Shown: positions 31,466-42,109, counted from the first letter of the stretch. The stretch is DNA of 64,000 nt from Terriglobia bacterium (GCA_020073605.1 JAIQEW010000014.1:42038-106037); one strand, 5' to 3'. The notes: generated from the letters alone by a model not told the origin. Numbers and translations: made by a program.

Positions 31466-33892
31466 GTGTTCGAACGCTATACAGAGAAGGCCCGGCGCGT
31501 GATCTTCTTCGCGCGGTACGAGGCCAGCCAGTACGGCAGCCCGTACATCGAGACGGAGCATTTGCTGCTCGGATTGCTGCGCGAGGACAAGGCGCTGGCG
31601 AACCGTTTCCTGCGCACCCACGGCTCGATCGAATCGATTCGCAAGGAGATTGAATCGCGCATCACGGTGCGCGAACGCATTTCCACATCGGTCGAGGTTC
31701 CCCTCAGCCAGGAGTGCAAGCGCATCCTCAATTACGCCGCGGAAGAAGCGGAACGGCTCGGGCACAAACACGTTGGAACGGAACACCTGCTTCTGGGGGT
31801 CTTGCGAGAAGAAAAATCCTTTGGCGCCGAAATCCTGCTGGAGCGGGGATTGAGGCTATCCACGGTGCGCGAGGAGATGGCGCGCAGCGCGGGAGAGAAG
31901 GTGCCTGTGAACCGGCCAAAAGAAGCTTCGTTGCTCGCTGAATTCAGCCGCGACCTGACGCAAGCGGCGATGGAGGGGCAGCTCGATCCGCTGGTGGGCC
32001 GCGACCGCGAGCTCGAGCGCGCGATCCAGATCTTGTGCCGGCGGACGAAGAACAACCCGGTGCTGATCGGCGAGCCCGGCGTCGGCAAGACGGCGATCGT
32101 CGAGGGCCTCGCTCAACGGATTGCCGACGGGGACGTGCCGCCATTCCTCGCGGACAAGCGCATTCTCTCGCTCGACCTTTCGCTGATCGTCGCGGGAACG
32201 AAGTACCGCGGCCAGTTTGAAGAGCGGTTGAAGACGATCATGAAAGAGTTGATGGAGAGCCAGAACGCAATCGTCTTCATCGACGAGCTGCATACGCTGG
32301 TGGGAGCGGGATCGGCCGAAGGCTCCCTCGACGCCGCCAATATTCTGAAGCCGGCGCTGAGCCGCGGCGAAATTCAGTGCATCGGCGCAACGACGCCCGG
32401 CGAATACCGCAAGTCGGTCGAAAAAGACCGGTCGCTCGAGCGACGGTTCCAGGCCGTGAAGGTTTCGGCTCCGAACGAAGAAGAGACGATTCGCGTGCTG
32501 CAAGGCGTGCGGGACCGCTACGAGAAGTTCCACGCCGTCAGCTACACCGAGGACGCGATCCGCTACTCCGTGTACCTTTCGAACCGGTACATCCCGGACC
32601 GCTTCCTGCCGGACAAGGCGATTGACCTGCTCGACGAGGCCGGCGCGCGCGTGAAGCTCCGCCAGGCGATGCTGCCGGACGAGGTTTCCGAGGTGCAGAA
32701 GCGCGTGAAGTTCATCACGCACCGGATGGAAACGGCGATCGCGAACCATGAGTTCGAGAAGGCGCGTTTCTATTCCGAGGAAGAGCGCAAGGAAAAGGAA
32801 CATCTGCGCCTGCTGCGCGAAAAGCTGAAGATCGACGATTCGTCAACCGGCGTCGTGACGCGCGAAGACATCGAAGAGGTGGTGGCGCGCTGGACCGGCA
32901 TCGCGGTGACCTCGATCAAGGAAGACGAGCAGCAGAAGCTGCTGCGCATCGAGGAAGAGTTGCACCGCCGGATCGTCAGCCAGGACAAGGCGATCACATC
33001 GCTCGCTCGCGCCATCCGGCGCAGCCGCGCGGGCCTGAAGGCGCCCGGCCGCCCGGTGGGTTGCTTCCTCTTTTTGGGTCCCACGGGCGTGGGGAAGACG
33101 GAAGTGGCGCGGCGGCTCGGCGAGTTCCTGTTCGGCAGCGAAAAGTCGCTGATTCGGTTCGACATGTCCGAATACATGGAGAAGCATTCCGTTTCGAAAC
33201 TGATCGGCGCGCCTCCGGGATACGTTGGATACGAAGAGGGCGGCCAACTGACGGAGCGCGTGCGCCGCACACCGTATTCGGTGATCTTGCTCGACGAGAT
33301 CGAGAAGGCCCACCCGGATGTGTACAACATCCTGCTACAAGTGTTCGAGGACGGCCAATTGACCGACGGGCTCGGCAACACGGTCGATTTCCGCAACACG
33401 ATCATCATCCTGACGTCGAACCTCGGCGCGCGGCAGTTGCAGAAGCAGTCGGGGCTCGGCTTCCAGTCGTCGGACGAAGTGGCCGCGGCGAAGAGCCAGG
33501 ACGATATGGTGATGGGCGAAGTGAAGCGCGTCTTCAATCCGGAGTTTTTGAACCGGCTGGACGAAGTGATTCTGTTCAATTCGCTCACGGACGAGGATCT
33601 GTTGCTTATCATCGATCTGCTCGTCGGCCAGATCAACGAGACGCTGGTGCATCGCCAGGTGCAGATAGCAATGACACCCGAGGCGCGCCAGTGGATTCTC
33701 GAGAAAACTTGCGGCGATCGAAATTACGGCGCGCGGCCGCTCCGGCGCGCGTTGCAGAAGTACGTCGAAGACCCACTGTCGGAAGCTCTCATTCAGGGCG
33801 GGCTGCAGATGCCGGCAACGCTGGAAGTGTATCTCTCCGGCGAAGGCCTTGCGTTCCGTCCCGTGGTGGAAGCAACCCCGGTGGCCCACTAA
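31466..33892 (+). CDS. clpC: ATP-dependent Clp protease ATP-binding subunit ClpC
   Basis: An 808-residue Hsp100 unfoldase. Two N-terminal Clp repeats (residues 1-75 and 76-145) precede the first AAA module (Walker A GEPGVGKT 202-209, Walker [10 protein letters not shown]). A short coiled UVR-like middle domain (about 411-455) leads to the second AAA module (GPTGVGKT 538-545, [10 protein letters not shown]). The ClpP-docking tripeptide LGF is at about 664-666, so it should feed ClpP, which is not in the window. McsA/McsB/CtsR are absent nearby. It starts at GTG three bases after lolD, probably in one transcript. Confidence 0.95.
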   Translation: MFERYTEKARRVIFFARYEASQYGSPYIETEHLLLGLLREDKALANRFLRTHGSIESIRKEIESRITVRERISTSVEVPLSQECKRILNYAAEEAERLGHKHVGTEHLLLGVLREEKSFGAEILLERGLRLSTVREEMARSAGEKVPVNRPKEASLLAEFSRDLTQAAMEGQLDPLVGRDRELERAIQILCRRTKNNPVLIGEPGVGKTAIVEGLAQRIADGDVPPFLADKRILSLDLSLIVAGTKYRGQFEERLKTIMKELMESQNAIVFIDELHTLVGAGSAEGSLDAANILKPALSRGEIQCIGATTPGEYRKSVEKDRSLERRFQAVKVSAPNEEETIRVLQGVRDRYEKFHAVSYTEDAIRYSVYLSNRYIPDRFLPDKAIDLLDEAGARVKLRQAMLPDEVSEVQKRVKFITHRMETAIANHEFEKARFYSEEERKEKEHLRLLREKLKIDDSSTGVVTREDIEEVVARWTGIAVTSIKEDEQQKLLRIEEELHRRIVSQDKAITSLARAIRRSRAGLKAPGRPVGCFLFLGPTGVGKTEVARRLGEFLFGSEKSLIRFDMSEYMEKHSVSKLIGAPPGYVGYEEGGQLTERVRRTPYSVILLDEIEKAHPDVYNILLQVFEDGQLTDGLGNTVDFRNTIIILTSNLGARQLQKQSGLGFQSSDEVAAAKSQDDMVMGEVKRVFNPEFLNRLDEVILFNSLTDEDLLLIIDLLVGQINETLVHRQVQIAMTPEARQWILEKTCGDRNYGARPLRRALQKYVEDPLSEALIQGGLQMPATLEVYLSGEGLAFRPVVEATPVAH

Positions 33893-33972
33893 GAATCCTA
33901 CACGCGCGAGCCGGATAACACGGATCTGGCGGGGGAGCAAAAAATCTTGGGCGGGGAACTGCGGCCTTGACC

Positions 33973-36897
33973 ATGGCCGCCAGCAGGGGAACTCTTCTGC
34001 GCGCACTCGAAATCCTCGCCGTTGTGTGTTTACTCCCTTTCTTCGGCGGCCAAAGCCTGTGGGCTCAACAGGCGCAGGAACCGGCCGGTCCACAGTACGT
34101 CATCACACGCATCGATTTTGTGGGCAACCACCGCATTCAGACCGATACGCTGCGCGCCCGAATCTTTTCCCGCGCGGGTGATCCCTACAGCGTGGATGCC
34201 GTCCGCCGCGATTTCCAGGCGCTATGGAACACGCAGTTCTTCGAAGACATCCGGCTCGAAGTGGAGGATAGCCCCGACCGGCCGAACGGAAAGATCATCG
34301 TCTTTCACGTCACGGAGCGGCCGATCATCCGCCGGATCGAGTACAAGGGGAACAAATCGGTCACGGAATCGGACATTCTTGACGCGTTCAAGCAGAGGAA
34401 AGTCGGACTGACCGTGGAGAGCCAGTTCGATCCCACGAAGATCAAGCGCGCCGAGGTGGTTCTCAAGGAGCTGCTCGCGGAGCACGGCCGGCAATTTGCC
34501 ACCGTCAAGCCCACCTACGAACGAATCGCCGCTTCCAACGCCGTCAAGCTGGTCTTCAACATCGAAGAAGGACCGAAGGTGAAGGTCGGGACGATCACCA
34601 TCGTCGGAAACAAGGCATTCTCCAGCCGGAAGATCATCCGCACGATGAGGCACGACCGGCCGATTTCCATTCCGCTGGGCTTCACCGACATTCCGCTGAT
34701 GAGCAAGACGTTCAATCGTTCCAAGCTCGATGAGGACCTAGAGGTGGGCGTTCGGGGCCTGTATCAAGATCAAGGCTACTTCAAAGTGGTGGTGGACGTG
34801 AAGGAATTGAAGACGGTGGACTTGAGCCGCGGCGGCATTCCCGGGCCGATACCGCTCGTGGGCGCGAAGCATGGCAAGGCCACCAATATCACCGTTTCGA
34901 TCGGAGAGGGCGAGAGATTCCGGATGGGCAAGATCACCTTCCGCAGCTCCGACCCGGATCAGGGGCTGATCTTCAAGCCCGAGATCCTCGCGCGGGCGTT
35001 TCCGCTGAGGGAAGGCGACATTTTTTCGGCGTCAAAGGTTCGCAAGGCGCTCGACAACTACAAACAGCTCTACGGCCAGTACGGATACATCGACTTCGTC
35101 GCCACGCCGCTGACGGAGGTGGACGACACGAAGAAGGTCGTGAATCTCACGATGGAATTCGATCAGCAGAAGGAGTTTTTCGTCCGGCGGATCGAATTTT
35201 CCGGCAACACGACGACCCGCGACAAAGTGATCCGGCGCGAGTTGTTGCTCGACGAGGGGCAGGTTTTCAACAATCGCATGTGGGAATTGAGCCTTCTGCG
35301 ATTGAATCAGCTCGGGTATTTCGAAGCCATCAAGCCGGAAAACGCGGAGCTGAAGCGGAATGTGAAAGCCGGCACGGTGGATATCAAGCTGAAGGTGAAG
35401 GAGAAGGGCAAGCAATCGATCAGTTTTTCTGGCGGCGTCAGCGGACTCTCCGGCGGTTTCGTGGGATTCTCCTATCAGACGAACAATTTCCTCGGGCTGG
35501 GCGAAACCCTCACGCTTTCGGCTCAAATCGGAGATATCCAGCGCAGCATCAATTTCGGATTCACGGAACCGTATCTATTCGACCGCCCCATCTCCACCGG
35601 CTTCACGATCTTCGCGCAAAGATACGACTACAACACGGCACGCCAGGAAGGAATTCTGCTGGGGCAGCAAATCGCGATCAATCCCGCACTGCAGGAAAAC
35701 TACAACACCGACTCGAAGGGCTTCACGGTGTTCGGGAGCTATCCGCTGCGCAGATTGTCGTTCACGCGCATCGGCCTGAGCTACGGATGGTCGACGACGG
35801 ACATCACTCCATTCAGCCAGTCGGCGACGCTCCTGTTTGAGTTCACCAAGTTCACGAGCCTGGCCGGCCCATCGGCGCTCAACGGCATCCGATCGAGCCA
35901 GCTGACTCCGACGATCTATTACAACACCGTCGACAGTCCGGTGAACCCGACGCGTGGGAAGAGCATTTCCTATGGAGCGACGATCGTAGGCGGGCCGCTG
36001 GGCGGAAACGTGAACACGATCAGCAACGTGTTCGAGATGACGTACTTCCATCCGCACTATCACCACCGAAACGTATTCGCCGCCCGTTTCCAGGCCCGGA
36101 TGATTACCGGGTTCGGCGGAAAGGAAGTCCCTCCGAACAACCGCTTCTACGCGGGCGGCGAACAGGACATTCGAGGGTTCGACGTTTATACGATTTCGCC
36201 ATTCGTGTTCATCCCGTTTTCGACGACCACGCCCATTGCGTACAAGGATCCTACGCTTCTGGGTCCCGATGGACAGCCAACCCAGGTGGTGAAGAACTTC
36301 AATGTTCTGGAGTTTGTTCCCACCCGTCCGGGCGGCGACATGCTGGGAGTATCAAACGTCGAATACCGGATTCCGATCGTCGGATCCTACGTCAGTTTGA
36401 GCATATTCCATGATATGGGGCTCAACGGCATACTGCGGAAGTCCCAGCTCCAGCTAGATCCTTCGGCGATTGCGTCGCTGAACGAACAGTATCCAAACAC
36501 GGATTTTCCTCTTTGCGCGCCGCATACTGTGAATACTCTGGAAAATCCCTGCGTGCGCATACCGAAAAACCTATCCGTTGCTTCGGGGACGAATTTCCGG
36601 CCGCATTCGTCCGCTGGGCTCGAGATCGAATTCCAGATACCCATCATCCAGGCGCCATTCCGCATCTATTACGCGTACAATTATCTCCGCTTAAATGAGA
36701 CGATTACGCCGGACCTGGGCGCGTTTTATGTCACGCCGGTCGATCGAGACTCCTTGGACAAGAAGGGTCTCTTCAAGACGCAGGTCGTGAAGCAGCTCAA
36801 CGACTTCTTGGGACTTACGCGGTCCTCGCAGAAGGTCCCGCCCGGCCTGCTGGAACCCAAGGCGACCCTGCGATTTGCAGTGAGCCGGACGTTCTGA
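33973..36897 (+). CDS. bamA: Outer membrane protein assembly factor BamA
   Basis: A 974-residue outer-membrane protein. A signal segment (LEILAVVCLLPFFGGQSLWA) is followed by five POTRA-type segments over about residues 38-460 (for example YVITRIDFVGNHRIQTDTL, IIRRIEYKGNKSVTESDIL, FFVRRIEFSGNTTTRDKVI). A 16-strand barrel follows, including the RGF motif in EQDIRGFDVYTISPF and a C-terminal aromatic residue (SRTF). BamA folds beta-barrel proteins into the outer membrane. The ATG at 33973 is preferred over the TTG at 33967. Its stop overlaps an ATG of the next frame (TGATG). It is followed by ompH, as in many bacteria. Confidence 0.95.
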   Translation: MAASRGTLLRALEILAVVCLLPFFGGQSLWAQQAQEPAGPQYVITRIDFVGNHRIQTDTLRARIFSRAGDPYSVDAVRRDFQALWNTQFFEDIRLEVEDSPDRPNGKIIVFHVTERPIIRRIEYKGNKSVTESDILDAFKQRKVGLTVESQFDPTKIKRAEVVLKELLAEHGRQFATVKPTYERIAASNAVKLVFNIEEGPKVKVGTITIVGNKAFSSRKIIRTMRHDRPISIPLGFTDIPLMSKTFNRSKLDEDLEVGVRGLYQDQGYFKVVVDVKELKTVDLSRGGIPGPIPLVGAKHGKATNITVSIGEGERFRMGKITFRSSDPDQGLIFKPEILARAFPLREGDIFSASKVRKALDNYKQLYGQYGYIDFVATPLTEVDDTKKVVNLTMEFDQQKEFFVRRIEFSGNTTTRDKVIRRELLLDEGQVFNNRMWELSLLRLNQLGYFEAIKPENAELKRNVKAGTVDIKLKVKEKGKQSISFSGGVSGLSGGFVGFSYQTNNFLGLGETLTLSAQIGDIQRSINFGFTEPYLFDRPISTGFTIFAQRYDYNTARQEGILLGQQIAINPALQENYNTDSKGFTVFGSYPLRRLSFTRIGLSYGWSTTDITPFSQSATLLFEFTKFTSLAGPSALNGIRSSQLTPTIYYNTVDSPVNPTRGKSISYGATIVGGPLGGNVNTISNVFEMTYFHPHYHHRNVFAARFQARMITGFGGKEVPPNNRFYAGGEQDIRGFDVYTISPFVFIPFSTTTPIAYKDPTLLGPDGQPTQVVKNFNVLEFVPTRPGGDMLGVSNVEYRIPIVGSYVSLSIFHDMGLNGILRKSQLQLDPSAIASLNEQYPNTDFPLCAPHTVNTLENPCVRIPKNLSVASGTNFRPHSSAGLEIEFQIPIIQAPFRIYYAYNYLRLNETITPDLGAFYVTPVDRDSLDKKGLFKTQVVKQLNDFLGLTRSSQKVPPGLLEPKATLRFAVSRTF

Positions 36898-36953
36898 TGA
36901 GAAGAGTGACAGCGGCGGGGAAGAATCGATTGGAAGTGGTGGGAGGGACGCAA

Positions 36954-39900
36954 ATGAGATTGTTGGGATTGGGAGCTGTGATGCTCCTCGTCATTCTGGT
37001 GGCAAGCTGCGGGGGAAACTCCACGCCGGTCGGGGTGACGATTGCGGGTCCTTCCCTGCCTCCCATGACGGTGATCGTGAACAGCTCCGTGCAATTTGGG
37101 GTACAGGTTTCGGGCGCTTCCACCTCCACCGTGTTCTGGCAAATCTGTAACTCTACGAGTACTTCAACCACGGTCCCGCCAACGAACTGCACCGCAGGCC
37201 AGGGGCCAGCCGGGTGCACGATACCAACAGTGTCCAGCCCGCTCACAGGATTCGGAACCATTACGGCAAACGGCAGATACACGGCGCCGGCTGCGCCCCC
37301 TGATCCGAGTACCTTTTTGATCGTGGCGACCAGTTGCATCAAATCGACCGCGTTTGCCACGTTTAAGGTGATCATCGATTCCGGCATTCGCGTCCAGATA
37401 TCTCCGCCGACGGCTACGATGGGCACGTCCGAGAATTTGCAATTCACGGCGACCGTCACCGGCACGTCAAATACGGCTGTCGTATGGTCCGTCAACAACA
37501 TCCCGGGAGGGAACGCCACCGTCGGAATCATCTGCCCCAACGCCAGTTCAGCGTTTTGCACTATAGGGAGTCCCGGAGAGTATTTCGCACCAGCGACGGC
37601 GCCTGGAGCGGTGACCATCACGGCGCAATCGGGCGCCGACCCCAATCAACAAGGAAGCGCGCCGGTAGCGGTGACGACGGCATCGGCTCCGGCGATCACG
37701 AACCTGGATCCCGCGGTTGCCGCGGAAGGCTCCGTGCAGCAGGACGTGTATCTGACAGGCACGCATTTTCTTTCGACGAGCGGAGTGCTGGTGGGCAGCG
37801 TCCTGCTTCCTCCCGCGAACGTCACGTTTCTTGGCGGCACCTTGTTGCGCGTCACGATTCCGGCAGCTCAGTTGACGCAGGCTCTGCCCGTGCAGTTGAG
37901 CGTGCAGTCGCAGGATGCAACGCTGACTTCGGGGACGGTAACCTTGAACGTCGTCCCGGTGCGGCCTGCGCTCGTGGCTTCGTCGCCGGACAGCGTTCAG
38001 CGGACCAACGGCGGCGCGAGCCTGAACGTCAACCTGACGGGAGGATTCTTCCTTCCGGGGACGACGACCGCGACGTTCAGCGGAGTGGGGTGCGGTGGCG
38101 GGGGGCAGGTGTGCACGACGTTCGTCGATAGCCGGCACCTCGCCGTGACGATATCGGACACCAGCCTCAGTACGCCCGGCCTCTATCCGATCATCGTTCA
38201 GAACGCCGACGCCGCGCTGGCCGGTGTGCCGTCGATTTCCGGCCTGAATTTGGCGGTGGCGCCGGAAGAGGGCTCTGTTTTGATTCCAGGCGCGCCGATC
38301 GCAACAGCCGCCGTTGGATCCGGCCCGTCGGCAGTGGCAATTGACCAGGCCGACGGGATCGCCGTGGTCACGAACGCGAGCGGCAATTCAGTGTCGCTTG
38401 TCAGCCTCGCCACCAACTCCACGATAGGCAGCGCGATCGCGGTCGGGAATCAGCCAACCGGCGTCGCCGTGGACGACCTTTTGACACATCCCCTCGCTCT
38501 GGTTGTGAACAGCGGCGACAAGACTGTTTCGACGGTCGATTTGACGACGCGGGCTGTAGTCGGAGCCCCGCTGTCGGTCTCGATCGGCCCATCGGCGACA
38601 TCCCCCGTGCCTTTCTCGATCGGCCTGAATTCGCTCACGCATCGCGCCATCGTGGCATATCAATCCACGAACCAGGCGACGATCCTGGATCTTTCCACCG
38701 GCACGCCCGTGGTCGTTCAGCAAATAGGTGGCGCTCCCACTCCCTACAGCACCGGACCGAATCCCGCAGTGGCGATCGATCCCCGGTTGAACTGGGCGCT
38801 CGTTACTCCCGGAGGCGCGGGCACAACCAATCTTGTCGATCTCGGCCGCAACGGAATTTCGGGCGACGTCGGCCGCTTGCCGCAGGTGGTCGGCAGCCTC
38901 TCGATTTCCACCACGACGCAGGGCATCGGCATCAACGCCGAGACGCACCAGGCGCTCCTGACGAATCCTCAGTCGATAACGCTGACGACGTTTAGCCTCC
39001 TCGACAATACGGTCACTCCCGTCACGTTCACCAACGGCGGGACGCCTCTGAGCCAATCGAACTTAGTTGCAGCTGCCGTGAATCCGCTCGAAAACGTGGG
39101 AATCGCCGTGAACGGGGCTGCCTCAGGCGCGACGGCCGTGGTTGTCGATCTGGAGACCGGCACGGTCCTAAGGAACGTGTCCGGCCTCGGGGGGACGCCG
39201 CGGGCCGTGGCAGTCGATCCGGCCAGCAACAAGGCCGTCGTAGCGAATCAGACGGACGGCACGGTATCAATAGTTTCGCTGGGTCCGGCGCCGAGTTCGC
39301 CGCAAATTGTCGAGGCGAGCCCGGCGGTTGCATTCGGTGGGCCCGGAACTGCCGACCTGACGCTGACGATCACGGGCGCCGGCTTTGTGAACGGCACCTC
39401 GAAGGTATTGCTCGATGGCTCGGCTCTCCCGAACAGCAATGTGAGCGTTGTGAGCAGCCGCCGGATCGTCGCAACCGTGCCGGGCGGCATGCTGAGCGCC
39501 GCACGGCGCTATCTGGTGCAGGTGCAGAATTCGGCGAGTTCGGTTTCCAACGTCACCGATCTGGCCGTGATGCAGGCCGTTTCCGTCGGGAGTGCTCCGG
39601 TGGGCGTGGCGGTGGATACGGATCGCGATCTGGCGGTGGTCTCAAATTCCCTCGACGGGATGGCTTCGCTCGTTTCTCTCGCGCCGCCTTCGCCGACTTT
39701 TTCGCCTCAGTCGCTTGGAAACGTCGGCTTGGTTGGCCTGCCGATCAGCGTGGGCACCACGCCGGAAGGCGTAGCGGTGCTTCCGCGGCTCGGCTTTGCC
39801 CTGGTGACCAACAATGGAAGCAACAACGCTACGTTCATCGACTATTCGACCGGAGTTCCGACAACATTTCCACCGATAGCGCTGTGCACGGGCTGCGCGC

Positions 39901-40586
39901 CGGCGGGCGTGGCAATTAACCCCGATACAGCTCAGGCATGGGTCGCGAACACTAATTTGGGGAACTCATCCACCACCGGCAGCGTCAGCTTCTTCACGCT
40001 GTCGGCGACATCATCAACGGCCCCGTTGACCGTCAGCGTGGATCCGGATCCCGTGGCGGTGGCAATCGATCCAACTTTCAACTTCGCGGCCGTCGCCACG
40101 GCTTCGTCGGCCAGCAGCATTGATTTCATCAATCTGACGAACGCGTTTACATCGCCGGGGCCGCCTGTCCGATCCGGTGTGACCAATCCGAGCGGTGTGG
40201 TGTTCGATCCTGTGAACCAGGTTTTCCTGGTGGCGAACAGCTTGTCGAATAACGTTCTGATCATCGATCCGACAACGTCCTTGCAGAGGTCCGCGCGGGT
40301 GGGCATCGAACCGACGTCCCTCGACTACGATTTCCAAACGAGCACGCTCGTGACGGTGAATGCGGGAAGCCGCACCATGTCGATTCTGGACTACACATGC
40401 CCTCCGAGCAGCACGGCACCCGCATGTCCGAATCCCCAAGTCCGCATGGTGCTCGGGCTGGGCGGAGCGCAAAGCTCTGCTCTCGTGCTCGGTCCCAACG
40501 CCGTGGCGATCGATCCGAAACTGAACCTGGCAGTGCTTGTGGATGCGGATAACAATCGCGTCCTGCTCGTCCCGCTGCCGCACTAA
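36954..40586 (+). CDS. Giant lipoprotein with Ig-like, TIG and YVTN-type propeller repeats
   Basis: A 1210-residue protein. The lipobox is LVASC (Cys19), after the hydrophobic MRLLGLGAVMLLVIL. Mature segments are Ig-like beta domains (residues 30-240), IPT/TIG-like domains (VTNLDPA-type starts: AITNLDPAVAAEGS, LVASSPDSVQR, IVEASPAVAFGG), and two stretches of 40-residue YVTN/NHL-type propeller repeats (SAVAIDQADGIAVVTNASGN, RAVAVDPASNKAVVANQTDG, GVAVDTDRDLAVVSNSLDG). Such proteins bind ligands at the cell surface; none is identified. The start is the ATG at 36954 after GGGAGG; an earlier ATG at 36897 overlaps the bamA stop. It lies between bamA and ompH. Confidence 0.82.
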   Translation: MRLLGLGAVMLLVILVASCGGNSTPVGVTIAGPSLPPMTVIVNSSVQFGVQVSGASTSTVFWQICNSTSTSTTVPPTNCTAGQGPAGCTIPTVSSPLTGFGTITANGRYTAPAAPPDPSTFLIVATSCIKSTAFATFKVIIDSGIRVQISPPTATMGTSENLQFTATVTGTSNTAVVWSVNNIPGGNATVGIICPNASSAFCTIGSPGEYFAPATAPGAVTITAQSGADPNQQGSAPVAVTTASAPAITNLDPAVAAEGSVQQDVYLTGTHFLSTSGVLVGSVLLPPANVTFLGGTLLRVTIPAAQLTQALPVQLSVQSQDATLTSGTVTLNVVPVRPALVASSPDSVQRTNGGASLNVNLTGGFFLPGTTTATFSGVGCGGGGQVCTTFVDSRHLAVTISDTSLSTPGLYPIIVQNADAALAGVPSISGLNLAVAPEEGSVLIPGAPIATAAVGSGPSAVAIDQADGIAVVTNASGNSVSLVSLATNSTIGSAIAVGNQPTGVAVDDLLTHPLALVVNSGDKTVSTVDLTTRAVVGAPLSVSIGPSATSPVPFSIGLNSLTHRAIVAYQSTNQATILDLSTGTPVVVQQIGGAPTPYSTGPNPAVAIDPRLNWALVTPGGAGTTNLVDLGRNGISGDVGRLPQVVGSLSISTTTQGIGINAETHQALLTNPQSITLTTFSLLDNTVTPVTFTNGGTPLSQSNLVAAAVNPLENVGIAVNGAASGATAVVVDLETGTVLRNVSGLGGTPRAVAVDPASNKAVVANQTDGTVSIVSLGPAPSSPQIVEASPAVAFGGPGTADLTLTITGAGFVNGTSKVLLDGSALPNSNVSVVSSRRIVATVPGGMLSAARRYLVQVQNSASSVSNVTDLAVMQAVSVGSAPVGVAVDTDRDLAVVSNSLDGMASLVSLAPPSPTFSPQSLGNVGLVGLPISVGTTPEGVAVLPRLGFALVTNNGSNNATFIDYSTGVPTTFPPIALCTGCAPAGVAINPDTAQAWVANTNLGNSSTTGSVSFFTLSATSSTAPLTVSVDPDPVAVAIDPTFNFAAVATASSASSIDFINLTNAFTSPGPPVRSGVTNPSGVVFDPVNQVFLVANSLSNNVLIIDPTTSLQRSARVGIEPTSLDYDFQTSTLVTVNAGSRTMSILDYTCPPSSTAPACPNPQVRMVLGLGGAQSSALVLGPNAVAIDPKLNLAVLVDADNNRVLLVPLPH

Positions 40587-40686
40587 AGTGATGGCGAGGA
40601 TGCACGCATGAACGGAGACCGGCCAAGGGTTCCGAAGCTTCACTCAGCCGGGAAGGCGCTGAAGCCTTTGGGAGAAAGCGGGAGGA

Positions 40687-40726
40687 CGAAACACCCGCCT
40701 AGGGAATCCAATTGACCGGTGTTTCG
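40687..40726. promoter_or_regulatory. Perfect 9-bp inverted repeat overlapping the ompH promoter
   Basis: CGAAACACC at 40687-40695 and GGTGTTTCG at 40718-40726 are perfect inverted copies, 22 bases apart. The right arm lies inside the spacer between the -35 and -10 of the ompH promoter, so a dimeric regulator bound here would be expected to block it. No known consensus is claimed. Confidence 0.45.
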
Positions 40727-40741
40727 ATTCGAAGCTATAAT
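40712..40741 (+). promoter_or_regulatory. Strong sigma-70-like promoter upstream of ompH
   Basis: TTGACC at 40712-40717 and TATAAT at 40736-40741 are 18 bases apart, near-consensus on both boxes. Transcription should start near 40748, leaving a leader of about 45 bases before the ompH ATG. Confidence 0.7.
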
Positions 40742-40794
40742 CCCCGGTTTGTGTTTACGGGAATCTTCCGAATGTCGATGAGCGAGGAGTGAGA

Positions 40795-41415
40795 ATGAAG
40801 ATCCGAACAGTAGTGCCGATTCTGGCAGCCATTCTGATGACGCCCGCGGCCTGGGCGCAGGCCGCCGCGCAGGCGCCGTCGAAGGTGGGAGTCATCAACG
40901 TGCAAGCGGCGATCGCCAGCACGGCGGAAGGCAAGCAGGCTGGGGCGGAATTGCAGTCGCGTTTTGCGCCCCGCACGACCGAGCTTCAAAATCTGCAAAA
41001 GCAGATCGAAGACCTGCGCACGAGGCTGCAAACCGGCCAGACGACGCTGAGCGACGAGGAGAAAGCCCGGCTGGCGCGTGAGGGCGATCAATTGACCCGC
41101 GGCTTTCAGCGTAAGCAGCAGGAACTTCAGGATGACTCGAACGACGCGCAGCAGGAGGTCGTGAATCGCATCGGCCGGAAGCTCGTCGATGTCCTGGACA
41201 AGTACTCGAAGGAGAACGGCTACGCGGTGATCCTCGATACTTCTTCGCAGCAGACGCCGGTGATTTACGCGACCAATCAAGTCGACGTGACGCAAGACAT
41301 CATCCGGCTCTACGACCAGAGCTATCCGGTGAAGAACGCGGGGGCGACCGCGCCTGCGCCGGCAAGACCTGCCACTGCGCCGAAGCCTGCACCTTCCACG
41401 GCTCCCAAGCCGTAA
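40795..41415 (+). CDS. OmpH/Skp-family periplasmic chaperone
   Basis: A 206-residue protein: signal peptide (about 22 residues, ending AWAQA), Skp-like core (VGVINVQAAIASTAEGKQAG), a long coiled-coil tentacle region (about 55-120), and the conserved C-terminal fold (YAVILDTSSQQTPVIYA). A Pro/Ala/Lys-rich tail is extra. Skp escorts unfolded outer-membrane proteins to BamA, whose gene is two genes upstream. It is preceded by GAGGAG and its own promoter, and followed by a strong terminator, so it can be transcribed alone. Confidence 0.92.
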   Translation: MKIRTVVPILAAILMTPAAWAQAAAQAPSKVGVINVQAAIASTAEGKQAGAELQSRFAPRTTELQNLQKQIEDLRTRLQTGQTTLSDEEKARLAREGDQLTRGFQRKQQELQDDSNDAQQEVVNRIGRKLVDVLDKYSKENGYAVILDTSSQQTPVIYATNQVDVTQDIIRLYDQSYPVKNAGATAPAPARPATAPKPAPSTAPKP

Positions 41416-41450
41416 CGACGACAGCCGGCGATTGGTTGAGATTTCCTCGA

Positions 41451-41484
41451 GGGCCTTTCCGGTACGAGCCGGAAAGGCCCTTTT
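41451..41484 (+). terminator. Rho-independent terminator after ompH
   Basis: GGGCCTTTCCGG at 41451-41462 and CCGGAAAGGCCC at 41469-41480 form a perfect 12-bp stem with a six-base loop, followed at once by TTTT. It lies 36 bases after the ompH stop and fits an intrinsic terminator well. Confidence 0.9.
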
Positions 41485-41620
41485 CACATCCGAGAACGCC
41501 CGGCCTGCGGCTTGACGCGGGGTTTGTCCACCGCGCCGGCTTCGGCTATCATGAGTGCCCGAAGCGATACCGACATCCCATCGTGAAGACTCTTCGCGCG
41601 AGCGAACCAGGAGGATCGGC

Positions 41621-42082
41621 ATGGCACCTTCAGTAGGAGCTGCGGCCCCAGATTTTTCTTTGAAAGATCAGAACCAGAAGGACATCAAGCTATCCGATTT
41701 CCAGGGCAAGAAAAACGTCGTGATCGTGTTTTATCCGCTCGACTGGAGCCCTATTTGCACGAACGAGCACGCCTGCTTCGTGAACGACATGAAGCGCTTC
41801 GAGCAGCTCGATGCGGCGGTGCTGGGACTCAGCGTGGACAGCGTGTGGTCGCACAAGGCATTCGCGGAAAAAATGGGCATCCAGTACTCGCTGCTGGCGG
41901 ATTTCCAGCCCCGCGGAGCCGTTGCCGACAAATTCGGCGTGTATCTTGCCGACAAGGGAATCACGGGCCGCGCCATCGCCATCGTGGACCGCGCCGGAAA
42001 GCTTGCCTGGTTCAAGAACTACGACATCCCGACCGTGCCGGATGTGAAGGAAGTCGCAGATGCTCTCGCGAAATTGAAGTAG
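41621..42082 (+). CDS. Peroxiredoxin (AhpE/BCP-like)
   Basis: A 153-residue thiol peroxidase. The active-site motif is PLDWSPICTNE, with peroxidatic Cys46 in the P-x3-S/T-x2-C form. A second cysteine, Cys52, lies in HACF. The pattern is closest to AhpE-type peroxiredoxins, in which tryptophan follows D in DW. It reduces hydroperoxides in the cytosol. The start is the ATG at 41621 after the strong ribosome binding site CCAGGAGG; the longer frame from 41555 is rejected. It follows the ompH terminator, so it has its own promoter. Confidence 0.92.
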   Translation: MAPSVGAAAPDFSLKDQNQKDIKLSDFQGKKNVVIVFYPLDWSPICTNEHACFVNDMKRFEQLDAAVLGLSVDSVWSHKAFAEKMGIQYSLLADFQPRGAVADKFGVYLADKGITGRAIAIVDRAGKLAWFKNYDIPTVPDVKEVADALAKLK

Positions 42083-42109
42083 ACAGCGGGGAGCGCGAGA
42101 CTTTGCCGC

